From NCBI RefSeq assembly GCF_900104955.1, contig NZ_FNSI01000001.1, positions 1,460,001 to 1,524,000 of the forward strand: 64,000 bases of DNA. Reading direction: 5' to 3'. This DNA comes from Beijerinckia sp. 28-YEA-48. GTDB lineage: Bacteria > Pseudomonadota > Alphaproteobacteria > Rhizobiales > Beijerinckiaceae. Below the pieces are notes generated by a model, which searched no databases, was not told the origin of the DNA, and was given only the letters and a program-made list of their open reading frames with translations. A program made the translations under genes and the position numbers. Every line of letters begins with the position of its first letter. The stretch's first letter is position 1. Below, one piece after another: positions 8,441 to 16,748 of this stretch.

Positions 8441-10276
8441 ATGACACGGATGAGTCATCTCGTCGCAAAGTCTTTTGGCCTGTCGGTCTGGCCGGCGCTT
8501 GCGCTTTTTGCCTGGGCGACGCCCGCGGCGGGCGCGCTCGAAAAGGGCGCCTGTACCGTCAAGAAGGAAGCCGACGTCGCCGCCACCATGCGCGACGGCA
8601 CAGTGCTTTTAGCCGATGTCTACCGGCCGCAAGAACCTGGCGACTATCCGGTGCTGCTGATGCGCCTGCCCTACAATAAGTCGGACGCGCAATCGGTGGT
8701 CTACGCCAAGCCGGCTGATTACGCCGCTCAGTGCTACATCGTCGTGATCCAAGATGTGCGCGGACAATTCACCTCCGGCGGCGAGTTCTATCCGTTCCGC
8801 CACGAAGGCAAGGACGGCTACGACACGGTGGAATGGGCCGCCAAACTGCCGGGCTCGAATGGCAAGGTCGGCATGTATGGTTTCTCCTATGTCGGCGCCA
8901 CGCAATGGCTGGCCGCCGCCGAGAAACCGCCGCATCTGGTGGCGATCGCGCCGGCCCATACAGCATCCGATTATTACGACGGCTGGTCCTATGAAGGCGG
9001 CGCCTTCTCACTTGCGTTCAAGAAATCCTGGCCGGTGACCTCGATCGCCGCGTCAGCCATGCGCCGGTTCGGCGACCAGGGGCTGCTCGACAGCATTCAG
9101 AAAGGGGTCTCCGACCTGCCGGCGCTCTATCGGTACAAGCCGCTGATCGATTATTTGCCCGGCCGCAACGGAGGGCGCGTCGCGCCCTATTATCGCGACT
9201 GGGTGACCCACGACACCTGGGATGCCTATTGGAAGCAATGGAGCATCCGGACGCGCTACCAGAATATCGCCGTGCCAGCGCTCAATTTCGCCGGCTGGTA
9301 CGACGTGTTCATGCGCGGCGGCGTCGAGAATTTCACCGGCATGCGTGAAAAAGCCAGCACCGAAGCAGCCCGCAAGGGCCAGCGGCTGGTGATCGGGCCG
9401 TGGATCCACTTGCCGTGGCTGCGTAAGGTCGGCGAGATCGATTTTGGACCAGAGGCGACCAATCCGATCGACCAGTTGCATCTTGCCTGGTTCGATTACT
9501 GGCTGAAGGGCAAAGCCAATGGCGTCGACAGCCAGAAGCCGGTTCGCCTGTTCGTGATGGGCGCCAATCAGTGGCGCGAGGCCGATAGCTGGCCTGTCGA
9601 AGGCACGCGCTTCACGCCCTATTACCTGTCGAGCCGGGGCCAAGCGAACACGCGCTTCGGCAACGGCACGCTTGGCACCGACAAGCCCGATGACGTGCAG
9701 GCACCCGACCGTTATCGCTACGATCCGGCCAATCCGGTGCCAAGCGCCGGCGGTCATTCCTGCTGCACCAACGATGCGGCGCCGGTCGGTCCTTTCGACC
9801 AGACCAAGATCGAAGGCCGCGCCGACGTGCTCGTCTACCAGACGCAACCGCTGGCCGCGAATATGGAAGTGACAGGGCCGGTGCAGGTCGTGCTCTATGC
9901 CGCCTCCTCGGCGCGCGACACGGATTTCACAGCAAAACTCGTCGACATCCATCCCGACGGCAAGGCTTACAATCTCAGCAATGGCATCATCCGCGCCAGT
10001 TCGCGCGAGACCTTGGAGCGGCGCATCCCGATCACGCCGGGCAAGGTCTATGAATACAAGATCGACCTGTGGCCGACGGCCAATCTGTTTCGCGCCGGCC
10101 ATCGCATCGGGCTCGAAATCTCAAGCTCGAACTTCCCGCACTACGATGCCAATCCCAACACCGGGGCGAAGCATGGCACGACCACGGCGGTGAAGATCGC
10201 CGATCAGACCATCCTGCACGATGCGGCGCATCCCTCGCGCATCGTGCTGCCGGTGATGGCGACGCCGATCCAGTAA
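8441..10276 (+). CDS. Secreted CocE/NonD-type hydrolase (peptidase S15)
   Basis: A 611-residue exported enzyme. Residues 1-31 form a signal peptide ending PAAGA. The alpha/beta-hydrolase domain carries the nucleophile S149 in MYGFSYVG, with IQDVRGQFTSGG upstream. The C-terminal half (from about 440) is the galactose-binding-like jelly roll typical of X-Pro dipeptidyl-peptidase C-terminal domains. Relatives include cocaine esterase and glutaryl-7-ACA acylase, so an acyl ester or amide substrate in the periplasm is likely, but the compound is unknown. ATG at 8450 is an alternative start. The gene ends before a GC-rich hairpin. Confidence 0.92.
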   Translation: MTRMSHLVAKSFGLSVWPALALFAWATPAAGALEKGACTVKKEADVAATMRDGTVLLADVYRPQEPGDYPVLLMRLPYNKSDAQSVVYAKPADYAAQCYIVVIQDVRGQFTSGGEFYPFRHEGKDGYDTVEWAAKLPGSNGKVGMYGFSYVGATQWLAAAEKPPHLVAIAPAHTASDYYDGWSYEGGAFSLAFKKSWPVTSIAASAMRRFGDQGLLDSIQKGVSDLPALYRYKPLIDYLPGRNGGRVAPYYRDWVTHDTWDAYWKQWSIRTRYQNIAVPALNFAGWYDVFMRGGVENFTGMREKASTEAARKGQRLVIGPWIHLPWLRKVGEIDFGPEATNPIDQLHLAWFDYWLKGKANGVDSQKPVRLFVMGANQWREADSWPVEGTRFTPYYLSSRGQANTRFGNGTLGTDKPDDVQAPDRYRYDPANPVPSAGGHSCCTNDAAPVGPFDQTKIEGRADVLVYQTQPLAANMEVTGPVQVVLYAASSARDTDFTAKLVDIHPDGKAYNLSNGIIRASSRETLERRIPITPGKVYEYKIDLWPTANLFRAGHRIGLEISSSNFPHYDANPNTGAKHGTTTAVKIADQTILHDAAHPSRIVLPVMATPIQ

Positions 10277-10281
10277 GAGGA

Positions 10282-10302
10282 AGGGCCGCATATAGCGGCC
10301 CT
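10282..10302. terminator. Hairpin between convergent genes
   Basis: AGGGCCGC at 10282-10289 pairs exactly with GCGGCCCT at 10295-10302 around a 5-nt loop. It lies between the convergent hydrolase and EamA transporter genes, where a bidirectional terminator would be placed. No T-run follows on either side, so intrinsic termination is not certain. Confidence 0.5.
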
Positions 10303-10308
10303 CCCCGA

Positions 10309-11235
10309 TTATCCCGCCGCCACCGCTTGCCGTCGCGCGATCGGCTGCCGCCAGAGCTGCGCGCAGACGACGCCGGCGAGCGCCAGGCCGCCGCCGATAA
10401 CGTGGAAGGCACGCACCGGCTCGCCGAGCATGACGATGGCCGCGGCCGCCGTCATCACCGGCAGCAGGTTGAGGAAGATGGCGCAGCGGCTTGGACCGAT
10501 CTGCTGCACGCCTTTGATCCACAGAAACGGCAGCACCACCGACGCCAGGGCGCCGGCATAGAGGATGAGCGGCACGGTGTCGGCATTGAGCTGGCGCAGA
10601 GGCGCGGGTGTCGCCAGGAAAGCGGGAAACATCACCACCATGGTTGAGAGCGCCTGCATATAGGTCGATTGCCAGCCGGGGATCGGCAGATTCCAGCGCT
10701 TCAGCAGCACGCCGTAAAGCGCATAGACGACGGCGGCGACCAGCATCAGCGCATCGCCTGGATGCACGCCGTCGCGCAGGATCGCGGCGGGATCGCCGCC
10801 GCTGACAAGATAGACCAGGCCGACGAAGGACAGCACACCGCCGCCGATCATGCCCCAGGTCGGCGTTTCGCCGAGCATTGACGCACCGATGGCGACGGTG
10901 AGCAGCGGCGTCAGCGCCGTGAACACCGCCATATTGGTCGCCGTAGTCGTTTCCGCCGCCAGATAGGACAGGCTCTGGAACAGGCACATGGCGAGGAAGC
11001 CCAAGATGATGAACTGGCCGATGTGGGGCCAGATCGCCGCGCGATTGCGCCAGGCCGGGCGCGCGACGAACAGGCTCAACAGGCCGACCGCCACCACCAG
11101 ACGATAGAAGGTGATCGCCTGCGGGCCGATGGCATGGGCGGAGAGGCGCGAGACGATGACATTGCCGGCCCACAGGGCGACGGCGATAAAAGGATAGAGA
11201 AAGGCCGCTTTCGAGGCTTGATTTGGGGTTTGCAT
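10309..11235 (-). CDS. EamA/DMT-family exporter
   Basis: A 308-residue inner-membrane protein with ten hydrophobic segments in two EamA repeats (roughly 13-140 and 155-290). ALWAGNVIVSRL and ITFYRLVVAVGLL mark the first repeat; LPFLWIKGVQQIGPSRCAIFLNLLPVMTAAAAIVML, read as shorter parts, marks the second. It is divergent from an AraC-type regulator, the same layout as nimT/nimR-like pairs in other bacteria, so export of a small toxic compound under control of the regulator is a reasonable inference. Confidence 0.9.
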   Translation of the reverse strand: MQTPNQASKAAFLYPFIAVALWAGNVIVSRLSAHAIGPQAITFYRLVVAVGLLSLFVARPAWRNRAAIWPHIGQFIILGFLAMCLFQSLSYLAAETTTATNMAVFTALTPLLTVAIGASMLGETPTWGMIGGGVLSFVGLVYLVSGGDPAAILRDGVHPGDALMLVAAVVYALYGVLLKRWNLPIPGWQSTYMQALSTMVVMFPAFLATPAPLRQLNADTVPLILYAGALASVVLPFLWIKGVQQIGPSRCAIFLNLLPVMTAAAAIVMLGEPVRAFHVIGGGLALAGVVCAQLWRQPIARRQAVAAG

Positions 11236-11292
11236 GACACGATCCGGATTGGAGGTGCCTGCCGTTTAGTCCTTCCGGGAAAGTCCGTCTCA

Positions 11293-11315
11293 CGCTAGAA
11301 TGACCCTAACTAGCG
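11293..11315. promoter_or_regulatory. Inverted repeat between DMT and araC genes
   Basis: CGCTAG at 11293-11298 is mirrored by CTAGCG at 11310-11315 with an 11-bp spacer. It sits midway in the 99-bp divergent promoter region. It is a candidate site for the neighbouring AraC-type regulator. Confidence 0.4.
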
Positions 11316-11334
11316 AGAATGGGACATTTCGACT

Positions 11335-12120
11335 TTGGAGCCTGCAGACCTCGACGACCTCACCAGCCGCCATCTCGACTTTCACGCCACGGCGCGGCCG
11401 ATGGTGGCGATGGAGATCGACTATCCCAATGGCACCTCCACCGGCCTGCACGCCCATCCGCGCGGCCAGTTGCTCTATGCCATCGCTGGCGTGATGATCG
11501 TGCGCTCGATGGTCGGCACTTGGGTTGTGCCGCCCAACCGCGCCGTCTGGCTGGTGGCCGACCTCGATCACGACGTGCGCATGGCCGGCGACGTAAAAAT
11601 CCGCACCCTGTTCATCGACGATCGCACTGTGCCCGGCCTGCCTGCGGAAAGCTGTGTTCTTGCCGTGTCGCCGCTGCTACGCGAGCTGATCGTCGCCGCC
11701 ATGAGCGTGCCTGCGGACTATGCGCCCGACAGCCGCGACGCACGCTTGATGCGGCTCCTGCTCGATGAACTGCGTCAGGAGCCTGTGTTGCCACTGCATC
11801 TGCCGATGCCGCGCGACCTGCGCGTGCGGCGTCTCTGCATGGCATTGGTGGCGCACCCCGACGCGGCGGCGACGGCGCAGGACTGGGCCGAAGGCTTCGG
11901 CGTGACGGCGAAGACCATTCATCGCTTGTTCGCCAAAGAGACCGGCCTCACCTTCGGCCAATGGCGTCAGCAGGCGCGGCTTCTGCACGCGCTCGAACGG
12001 CTGGCGCGCGGCGAGCGCATCATCGATGTGGCTATCGAGAGCGGCTATGCCAGCCAGAGCGCTTTCACCGCGATGTTTCGCAAACATTTCGGCCTGCCGC
12101 CGAGCGTGTTTTATCGCTAG
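11335..12120 (+). CDS. AraC-family regulator (cupin N-terminus)
   Basis: A 261-residue regulator. Residues 20-80 form a cupin-like sensor (LHAHPRGQLLYAIAGVMIVRS, VPPNRAVWL), and residues 155-261 hold the double helix-turn-helix (DWAEGFGVTAKTIHRLFAKE and IIDVAIESGYASQSAFTAMF, then FGLPPSVFYR). This is the NimR/YeaM-like subgroup. The frame closes upstream at 11311, so the start must be TTG at 11335, an ATT, or an internal codon; TTG is taken because the cupin needs these residues. It is divergent from the EamA exporter, its probable target. Confidence 0.88.
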   Translation: MEPADLDDLTSRHLDFHATARPMVAMEIDYPNGTSTGLHAHPRGQLLYAIAGVMIVRSMVGTWVVPPNRAVWLVADLDHDVRMAGDVKIRTLFIDDRTVPGLPAESCVLAVSPLLRELIVAAMSVPADYAPDSRDARLMRLLLDELRQEPVLPLHLPMPRDLRVRRLCMALVAHPDAAATAQDWAEGFGVTAKTIHRLFAKETGLTFGQWRQQARLLHALERLARGERIIDVAIESGYASQSAFTAMFRKHFGLPPSVFYR

Positions 12121-12127
12121 CCTCGCC

Positions 12128-12484
12128 TTATTCGACCGGCAGGCCATGCAGCTTAAGGAAGGACAGCTTGTCCCAATAGCCGCGCTGAAAGGCAACCTTG
12201 CCGTCGCGCACGGTGAAGAAGCCGCAGCCGCGCAGGCCGAGCGGATCGCGCCATTCCAGCGCCGCCACATCGCCGGCCTCATGGATCGCCTCAACCAGGC
12301 AGACCATGTCGGCTGAAGCAAATTCCCGTTCGAACATCGCCTGAATAGCCACGGCGCCGATGATGGGCTCCTGCGTCACCTGATGATTGACCGCGTCGTC
12401 GTGATAAAGTTCAGCAAGGCCTTTGGCATCGGCCGCGTTGAAACGCTCGACCCATGTTTCGACCACTTGACGAGGCGTCATCAT
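12128..12484 (-). CDS. SnoaL/NTF2-like protein
   Basis: A 118-residue protein with the NTF2-like cone fold: PRQVVETWVERFNAADAKGLAELYHDDAVNHQV at the start, then CGFFTVRDGKVAFQRGYWDK. Such proteins act as small isomerases, cyclases or binding subunits. No catalytic assignment can be made. It is convergent with the araC gene (7-bp gap) and upstream of a small membrane-protein gene on the same strand. Confidence 0.85.
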   Translation of the reverse strand: MMTPRQVVETWVERFNAADAKGLAELYHDDAVNHQVTQEPIIGAVAIQAMFEREFASADMVCLVEAIHEAGDVAALEWRDPLGLRGCGFFTVRDGKVAFQRGYWDKLSFLKLHGLPVE

Positions 12485-12523
12485 CGCCCTCCCATGAAGT
12501 TTCGCATCAACAAGCCTTCCACT

Positions 12524-12907
12524 CTATTTCAACCTGCAAGCCGCTTCTTGTGCGCGGTCCAGGACAATTGCGCCGGTCAAATTCACGATCACGAGAGCGC
12601 ACAGAACGGCACAAACGAGCTCGAGCAGCAGGTTCGCCCGCTTGCGCCACGCCAAGCCATTGATGACGAGACTGACCCCATAAATGAGAAGCGCCGGCAC
12701 GGCGAACAGATAGACATTGAACGGGCCGTCGCAATCGAGCGCATCGATGCCGAGCGCAGCCTGGTATTCGTTCGGCGGCATGACGGCACCCATCAGCGCC
12801 AGCGGTAGACCCAACACCAGCACGGTCCAGCCGAGCCACTTCAGCCTGTGGCGCGGCGAGGTGGCTGACGTATTGCTGGATCCATCATCGGAATCGGGTC
12901 GCCCCAC
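12524..12907 (-). CDS. Small membrane protein, function unknown
   Basis: A 127-residue protein with an N-terminal polar tail and three hydrophobic segments (about residues 25-43, 66-87 and 94-116), a topology suggesting three membrane passes. A short loop after segment 1 reads MPPNEYQAALGIDALDCDGP. I do not recognise the family. Codon use resembles its neighbours. It is divergent from the SDR gene and 39 bp before the SnoaL-like gene, with which it may be co-transcribed. Confidence 0.7.
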   Translation of the reverse strand: MGRPDSDDGSSNTSATSPRHRLKWLGWTVLVLGLPLALMGAVMPPNEYQAALGIDALDCDGPFNVYLFAVPALLIYGVSLVINGLAWRKRANLLLELVCAVLCALVIVNLTGAIVLDRAQEAACRLK

Positions 12908-12955
12908 GCATTCTTCTCCGTCACAAGAGCCGCCTCATATCGGAAAGGTTCTTTC

Positions 12956-13720
12956 ATGACGACTCTGAACAACAAAATCGCGATTGTCACCGGTGCCAGT
13001 TCAGGCATCGGGCGGGCGGCGGCGGAACTGTTCGCGCGCGAAGGCGCAGCCCTTGTAGTCTCCGGGCGACGGCAGACTGTTCTCGACGAAGTGATTGCAC
13101 AGATCAGCGCCGCAGGTGGACGCGCCGTGGCGGTGGCGGGCGATGTTAGCGACGATGCTCACGCGCGAACGCTAGTTGAGACCGCGATCGATCGCTTCGG
13201 CGGCCTGGATATCGCGTTCAACAATGCGGGAACCTCTGGCATCGCTGCGCCCGTGCCCGAGCTTTCTATCGAGACCTGGCGCGAGACGCTCGACACCAAT
13301 CTCACCAGCGCCTTCTTCGCGGCCCGGCATCAGATTCCCGCCATGCTGGCACGCGGCGGCGGTTCGCTCATCTTTACATCCACCTTCGTTGGCCACACGG
13401 TTGGCTTTCCGGGCATGGGCGCCTATGCGGCGAGCAAAGCTGGCCTTGTTGGACTGACGCAAGTGATTGCCGCCGAATTTGGTGCGAAAGGCATCAGGGC
13501 CAATGCCCTCCTGCCCGGCGGCACGGATACACCGATGGGCCGCGCCGTTTCCAACACGCCGGAGATGCGGGCCTTCGTCGAAGGCTTGCATGCGCTCAAG
13601 CGATTGGCCGAGCCACGGGAGATCGCGCAAGCAGCCCTGTTCCTTGCCTCGGATGCGTCGAGTTTCATCACCGGCACGGCGCTACTGGCGGATGGTGGCG
13701 TTTCCATCACCCGCACGTAA
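12956..13720 (+). CDS. Short-chain dehydrogenase/reductase (SDR)
   Basis: A 254-residue classical SDR. It has the cofactor loop TGASSGIG (12-19), NNAG (89-92), catalytic S142, Y157 and K161 (YAASK), and the PGGTDTPMG segment. SGRR at residues 36-39 after strand 2 favours NADP(H) over NAD(H). The family oxidises alcohols or reduces ketones; this type is close to FabG-like oxidoreductases. It is followed 5 bp later by a convergent hydrolase gene. The substrate is unknown. Confidence 0.92.
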   Translation: MTTLNNKIAIVTGASSGIGRAAAELFAREGAALVVSGRRQTVLDEVIAQISAAGGRAVAVAGDVSDDAHARTLVETAIDRFGGLDIAFNNAGTSGIAAPVPELSIETWRETLDTNLTSAFFAARHQIPAMLARGGGSLIFTSTFVGHTVGFPGMGAYAASKAGLVGLTQVIAAEFGAKGIRANALLPGGTDTPMGRAVSNTPEMRAFVEGLHALKRLAEPREIAQAALFLASDASSFITGTALLADGGVSITRT

Positions 13721-13725
13721 GAGGC

Positions 13726-14670
13726 TTAAAGCCCCTTCACGAAGGTCGCGATCGCCGGCACGAGCGGCGCCGACAGAGCCAGGTTCGGATCCTTATAGGT
13801 CGCGATATTAGCCGTGCGGTCGGACGGCGCGGTTTTGAGGATGTGGTTCATGCCATCGATGATCAGCAATTTTGCGTCAGGCCGCGCCTCGGACAGGTGT
13901 TTGGCATCGTCCACGGTCACCTGGAAATCGGTAGTGCCCTGGATGATCAGGACTGGACCGCGCACCTTGCGCAATTCCGCGACCGGATCGAGCGTCAGCC
14001 AGGACATCATGTAGTTCTGCACGCTCGGCCGGTAGATCGCCATCAGGGCAGCCGGGACATCGGCCACCGACTTGCCCTGCTGCAACTGTTCGATGATCCG
14101 TCGCGAGGCTTGTTGCAGCTCGTCTGGAACCTTGGCGGCCGCCAATTGCCGGTCGATGGTGTTGGCGATCGGCTCACCGACACCAGCCATGAGGATAAGG
14201 CCGGAGACCGGCGTGCGTTGCGCGGCGATCGTCGCGATCAGCGCGCCCTCGCTGTGGCCGGCCAAAACGACGCGCGCCACCCTGCTCTGTTTGCCCAAAA
14301 GTTCAGCCCATCCCACCGCGTCGGTGACATAAGTGTCGAAGCGCAGATCGTTTTCGCGCAAACCTGACACCGCGCTGGCGGCGATGCCGCGCTTATCGAC
14401 CCGCAGCGAGGCGATACCTTGGTCGGCCAGGCCGTGCGCCAGCATTTTGAGGCTGTCGTTGCGCACACCTGGCAGATTGCCGTCACGATCGACAGGCCCC
14501 GATCCGGCCAGGATCAGAACCGCTGGCACGGAATTTTCGCCGTCCGGCACCGTTAGCGTGCCGTGCAAATTGTCATTGGTGAGTTCGCGCTCGCTCCAGG
14601 CCGAGGCGTGCGATGCGTAGAAGTTCATGACCAGAACCTGAATGACGGCAAGCAGCGATTTCAAAATCAC
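13726..14670 (-). CDS. Exported alpha/beta hydrolase
   Basis: A 314-residue protein. The first 24 residues look like a signal peptide (hydrophobic core, then SHASA). The mature domain has LILAGSGPVDRDGN (oxyanion region), VDKRGIAAS and the nucleophile elbow LAGHSEGA, then IQGTTDFQV and DGMNHIL with the acid and His. It belongs to the dienelactone-hydrolase-like group with a Glu after the nucleophile. It is transcribed away from the Bug operon terminator. The substrate is unknown. Confidence 0.87.
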   Translation of the reverse strand: MILKSLLAVIQVLVMNFYASHASAWSERELTNDNLHGTLTVPDGENSVPAVLILAGSGPVDRDGNLPGVRNDSLKMLAHGLADQGIASLRVDKRGIAASAVSGLRENDLRFDTYVTDAVGWAELLGKQSRVARVVLAGHSEGALIATIAAQRTPVSGLILMAGVGEPIANTIDRQLAAAKVPDELQQASRRIIEQLQQGKSVADVPAALMAIYRPSVQNYMMSWLTLDPVAELRKVRGPVLIIQGTTDFQVTVDDAKHLSEARPDAKLLIIDGMNHILKTAPSDRTANIATYKDPNLALSAPLVPAIATFVKGL

Positions 14671-14713
14671 CTCGTTTGCCCGTTGAACGTGAATGGAACT
14701 CGATCTCGTTGAC

Positions 14714-14753
14714 TTTAAATAAAAAGACCCGGTACCGCCAGAGCGGTACCGGG
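14714..14753 (-). terminator. Rho-independent terminator of the Bug/amidohydrolase operon
   Basis: CCCGGTACCGC (14728-14738) and GCGGTACCGGG (14743-14753) form a perfect 11-bp stem with a 4-nt loop. On the minus strand the stem is followed by TCTTTTTATTT, a T-rich tail. It lies 48 bp beyond the stop codon of the Bug gene at 14801, so it ends the minus-strand operon. Confidence 0.92.
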
Positions 14754-14800
14754 CAAGTCGCTCTCGAGGGACGCTCGAGGAGCTCGGTTAACTTATCAGC

Positions 14801-15787
14801 TCAGGTCGCGCCGATCCCGGCGGCCTTCACGATCCGTTTGATGGTCTCGTAATTGTCGCTGAGCAATTGCGAGAATTCCGACGAATTCATCGTCCTGGGT
14901 TCAATGCCCTGGATTTCAATCTTCTCGGCGACGCCGGGCATGTTGATCACCTTGTTCAGCATGCCGTTGAGCTTGTCGCGCACGTCGGCTGGAATGTTGG
15001 CTGGCCCGAGTAGGCCGAACCAGGAGGTGAACTCAAAATCGGGCAGACCGCTCTCGCTTACCGTCGGAATATTCGGCAGCGACGGGACGCGCTTTTTCGA
15101 GACGACGGCGAGAACTTTGAGGCTTGGATTCTCGATGAATCCTTGCGAGCCCAGGGTCGGTACGATCAGAATTTGCGTGTCACCGACGACGGTGCTGTTC
15201 AATGCTTCCGCCGTGCTCTTGTAGGGCACATGCACCACATTGATCTCGGCGCGATTGGTGAAATAGGCCGAGGCCAGATGGGTAGCGCTGCCGACACCCG
15301 CCGAAGCGTAATTGAGCTTGCCCGGATTGGCCTTGGCATAGGCGATCAGTTCGGCCACCGATTTCGCCGGCACGGCCGCATTAATGAGAAGCAGGTAGGC
15401 GCCGGTGCCGACATGGGCTAGCGGCGTGAAATCCTTGATCGGATCGTAGGCCGTCTTGCGATCGATCGCCGGACCGATCGAATGGCTGGACGCGGCCATC
15501 ACCATCGTCCTGCCGTCCGGTGCTGACCTGGCAACGACGGAACTGCCAACACCGCCACCGGCCCCGGCGCGGTTTTCAACGATGACGGTCTCGCCCAGAA
15601 GCGTGCTCAGTTCCGGTGCGATCACGCGCGCCAGCACATCTTGGCCTCCGCCCGGCGCGAAAGGTACGATGATCTTGTAAAAATCGCTTTGCGCCGTGGC
15701 GATCTGCACACTGGCGCAAAGCGCGAAGAGGCCGCCGAGCACGCGCAGCGGCAATCCAACTCTAGTCGGTAACGACCCACTCCTCAT
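14801..15787 (-). CDS. Bug-family (TctC) solute-binding protein
   Basis: A 328-residue periplasmic protein with an N-terminal signal peptide ending IATAQS. The mature part begins KIIVPFAPGGGQDVLAR, followed by ENRAGAGGGVGSSVVARSAPDG, LNYASAGVGSATHLAS and VPYKSTAEAL, which are the binding-site loops of the Bug family. These bind small carboxylates through water bridges and serve tripartite tricarboxylate transporters or signalling. No TctA or TctB gene is present in the window. It is the last gene of the minus-strand operon. Confidence 0.93.
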   Translation of the reverse strand: MRSGSLPTRVGLPLRVLGGLFALCASVQIATAQSDFYKIIVPFAPGGGQDVLARVIAPELSTLLGETVIVENRAGAGGGVGSSVVARSAPDGRTMVMAASSHSIGPAIDRKTAYDPIKDFTPLAHVGTGAYLLLINAAVPAKSVAELIAYAKANPGKLNYASAGVGSATHLASAYFTNRAEINVVHVPYKSTAEALNSTVVGDTQILIVPTLGSQGFIENPSLKVLAVVSKKRVPSLPNIPTVSESGLPDFEFTSWFGLLGPANIPADVRDKLNGMLNKVINMPGVAEKIEIQGIEPRTMNSSEFSQLLSDNYETIKRIVKAAGIGAT

Positions 15788-15853
15788 ATCGTCCTCCCAT
15801 TTGTAGATTCTTGCCTTTTGTAGAGTCTCGTCTTTGCTGCCGAGCCCCTCCGC

Positions 15854-16708
15854 TCAGCGGGCCAAAGACGGGTACAGTCGCTCCGCCGTGCGGCGGAAGA
15901 TCCACTCCTGATCGTCAACCGACAGGAAGGACATGGCCGCGAGGCTTTCGTCGACGATGCGCGACAGCGACGCGTCGGAGGTCGGAAAGTTCGAGCCCCA
16001 GGCGATGCGCGAGGCGCCGAAGGTGTCGACCACCTTCTGGAAATACGGCTGGAACGCGCCACCGCCTTCCGCGATCATCCGGACGTTGCGGATGGTCAGT
16101 TTCAGCGTCAGGTTCGGATAACGTGCCAGATCGAACAACGGCTGCGCCGCCGCGTAAGGCGCTCCGTCGCGCGCGTCGGGCGAGGCCAGATGATCGAGGA
16201 TCACAGTCGCCCTGGGGAAACGCTCCAACAACGTATGCAGCTGATCGACGGCCTTGAGCTGCATCTGCACGCAAACCGGAATGCCCAGCTCCTGCGCGCA
16301 TTCCCAGGCCGGGAAGGTCTTGGCATCGTCGAGCCAGCCGGCCTGCTCGCGCATGGTGCTGCCAGTGGTGAACAGACGCAGGCCAGACAGGCCCTTGCCG
16401 ACCCAATGGCGGATTTTCTCTGGCGCGTCCGCGCTCAACACATCGACGGAGAAGACACCGGCGAAACGCTTTGGATAAGCGGCCACGGCATCCGCGACGA
16501 GCGAATTGTCATAGCCGTAGCAGGTCGAAGCCTGCACCAGGGCCGAGCGGCTGACACCGGCCGCATCCATCGCCGCGACCATTTGATCTGGCGTCACCGG
16601 CCGGTCGCGTGCCCAATCCGACAGGACACCACCCAGCGGCGAGCGCGGATAACGCACTTCGTGGGCCGAAATGACATGAGGGTGAATATCAACGATTTCG
16701 ATGGCCAT
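15854..16708 (-). CDS. Amidohydrolase-family metal-dependent hydrolase
   Basis: A 284-residue TIM-barrel protein of the amidohydrolase 2 group. The metal motif is DIHPHV (H9, H11). Later come VILDHLASPD with a His at the end of a strand and WGSNFPTSDA, where an Asp or Glu normally binds metal; here the position reads SNFP, so the usual WGTDYP Asp is replaced by Asn. Such proteins act as decarboxylases or lactone hydrolases. It lies between two Bug genes, suggesting catabolism of an imported carboxylate or lactone. Confidence 0.88.
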   Translation of the reverse strand: MAIEIVDIHPHVISAHEVRYPRSPLGGVLSDWARDRPVTPDQMVAAMDAAGVSRSALVQASTCYGYDNSLVADAVAAYPKRFAGVFSVDVLSADAPEKIRHWVGKGLSGLRLFTTGSTMREQAGWLDDAKTFPAWECAQELGIPVCVQMQLKAVDQLHTLLERFPRATVILDHLASPDARDGAPYAAAQPLFDLARYPNLTLKLTIRNVRMIAEGGGAFQPYFQKVVDTFGASRIAWGSNFPTSDASLSRIVDESLAAMSFLSVDDQEWIFRRTAERLYPSLAR

Positions 16709-16748
16709 TGCGTATCCTTAAATCCTCGACGGTCTGTTGCGCGCGGCA

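Noticed and set aside
9053..10102. A 349-codon minus-strand frame opposite the CocE-type gene
   Set aside because: Antisense shadow; the sense frame has signal peptide and catalytic motif.
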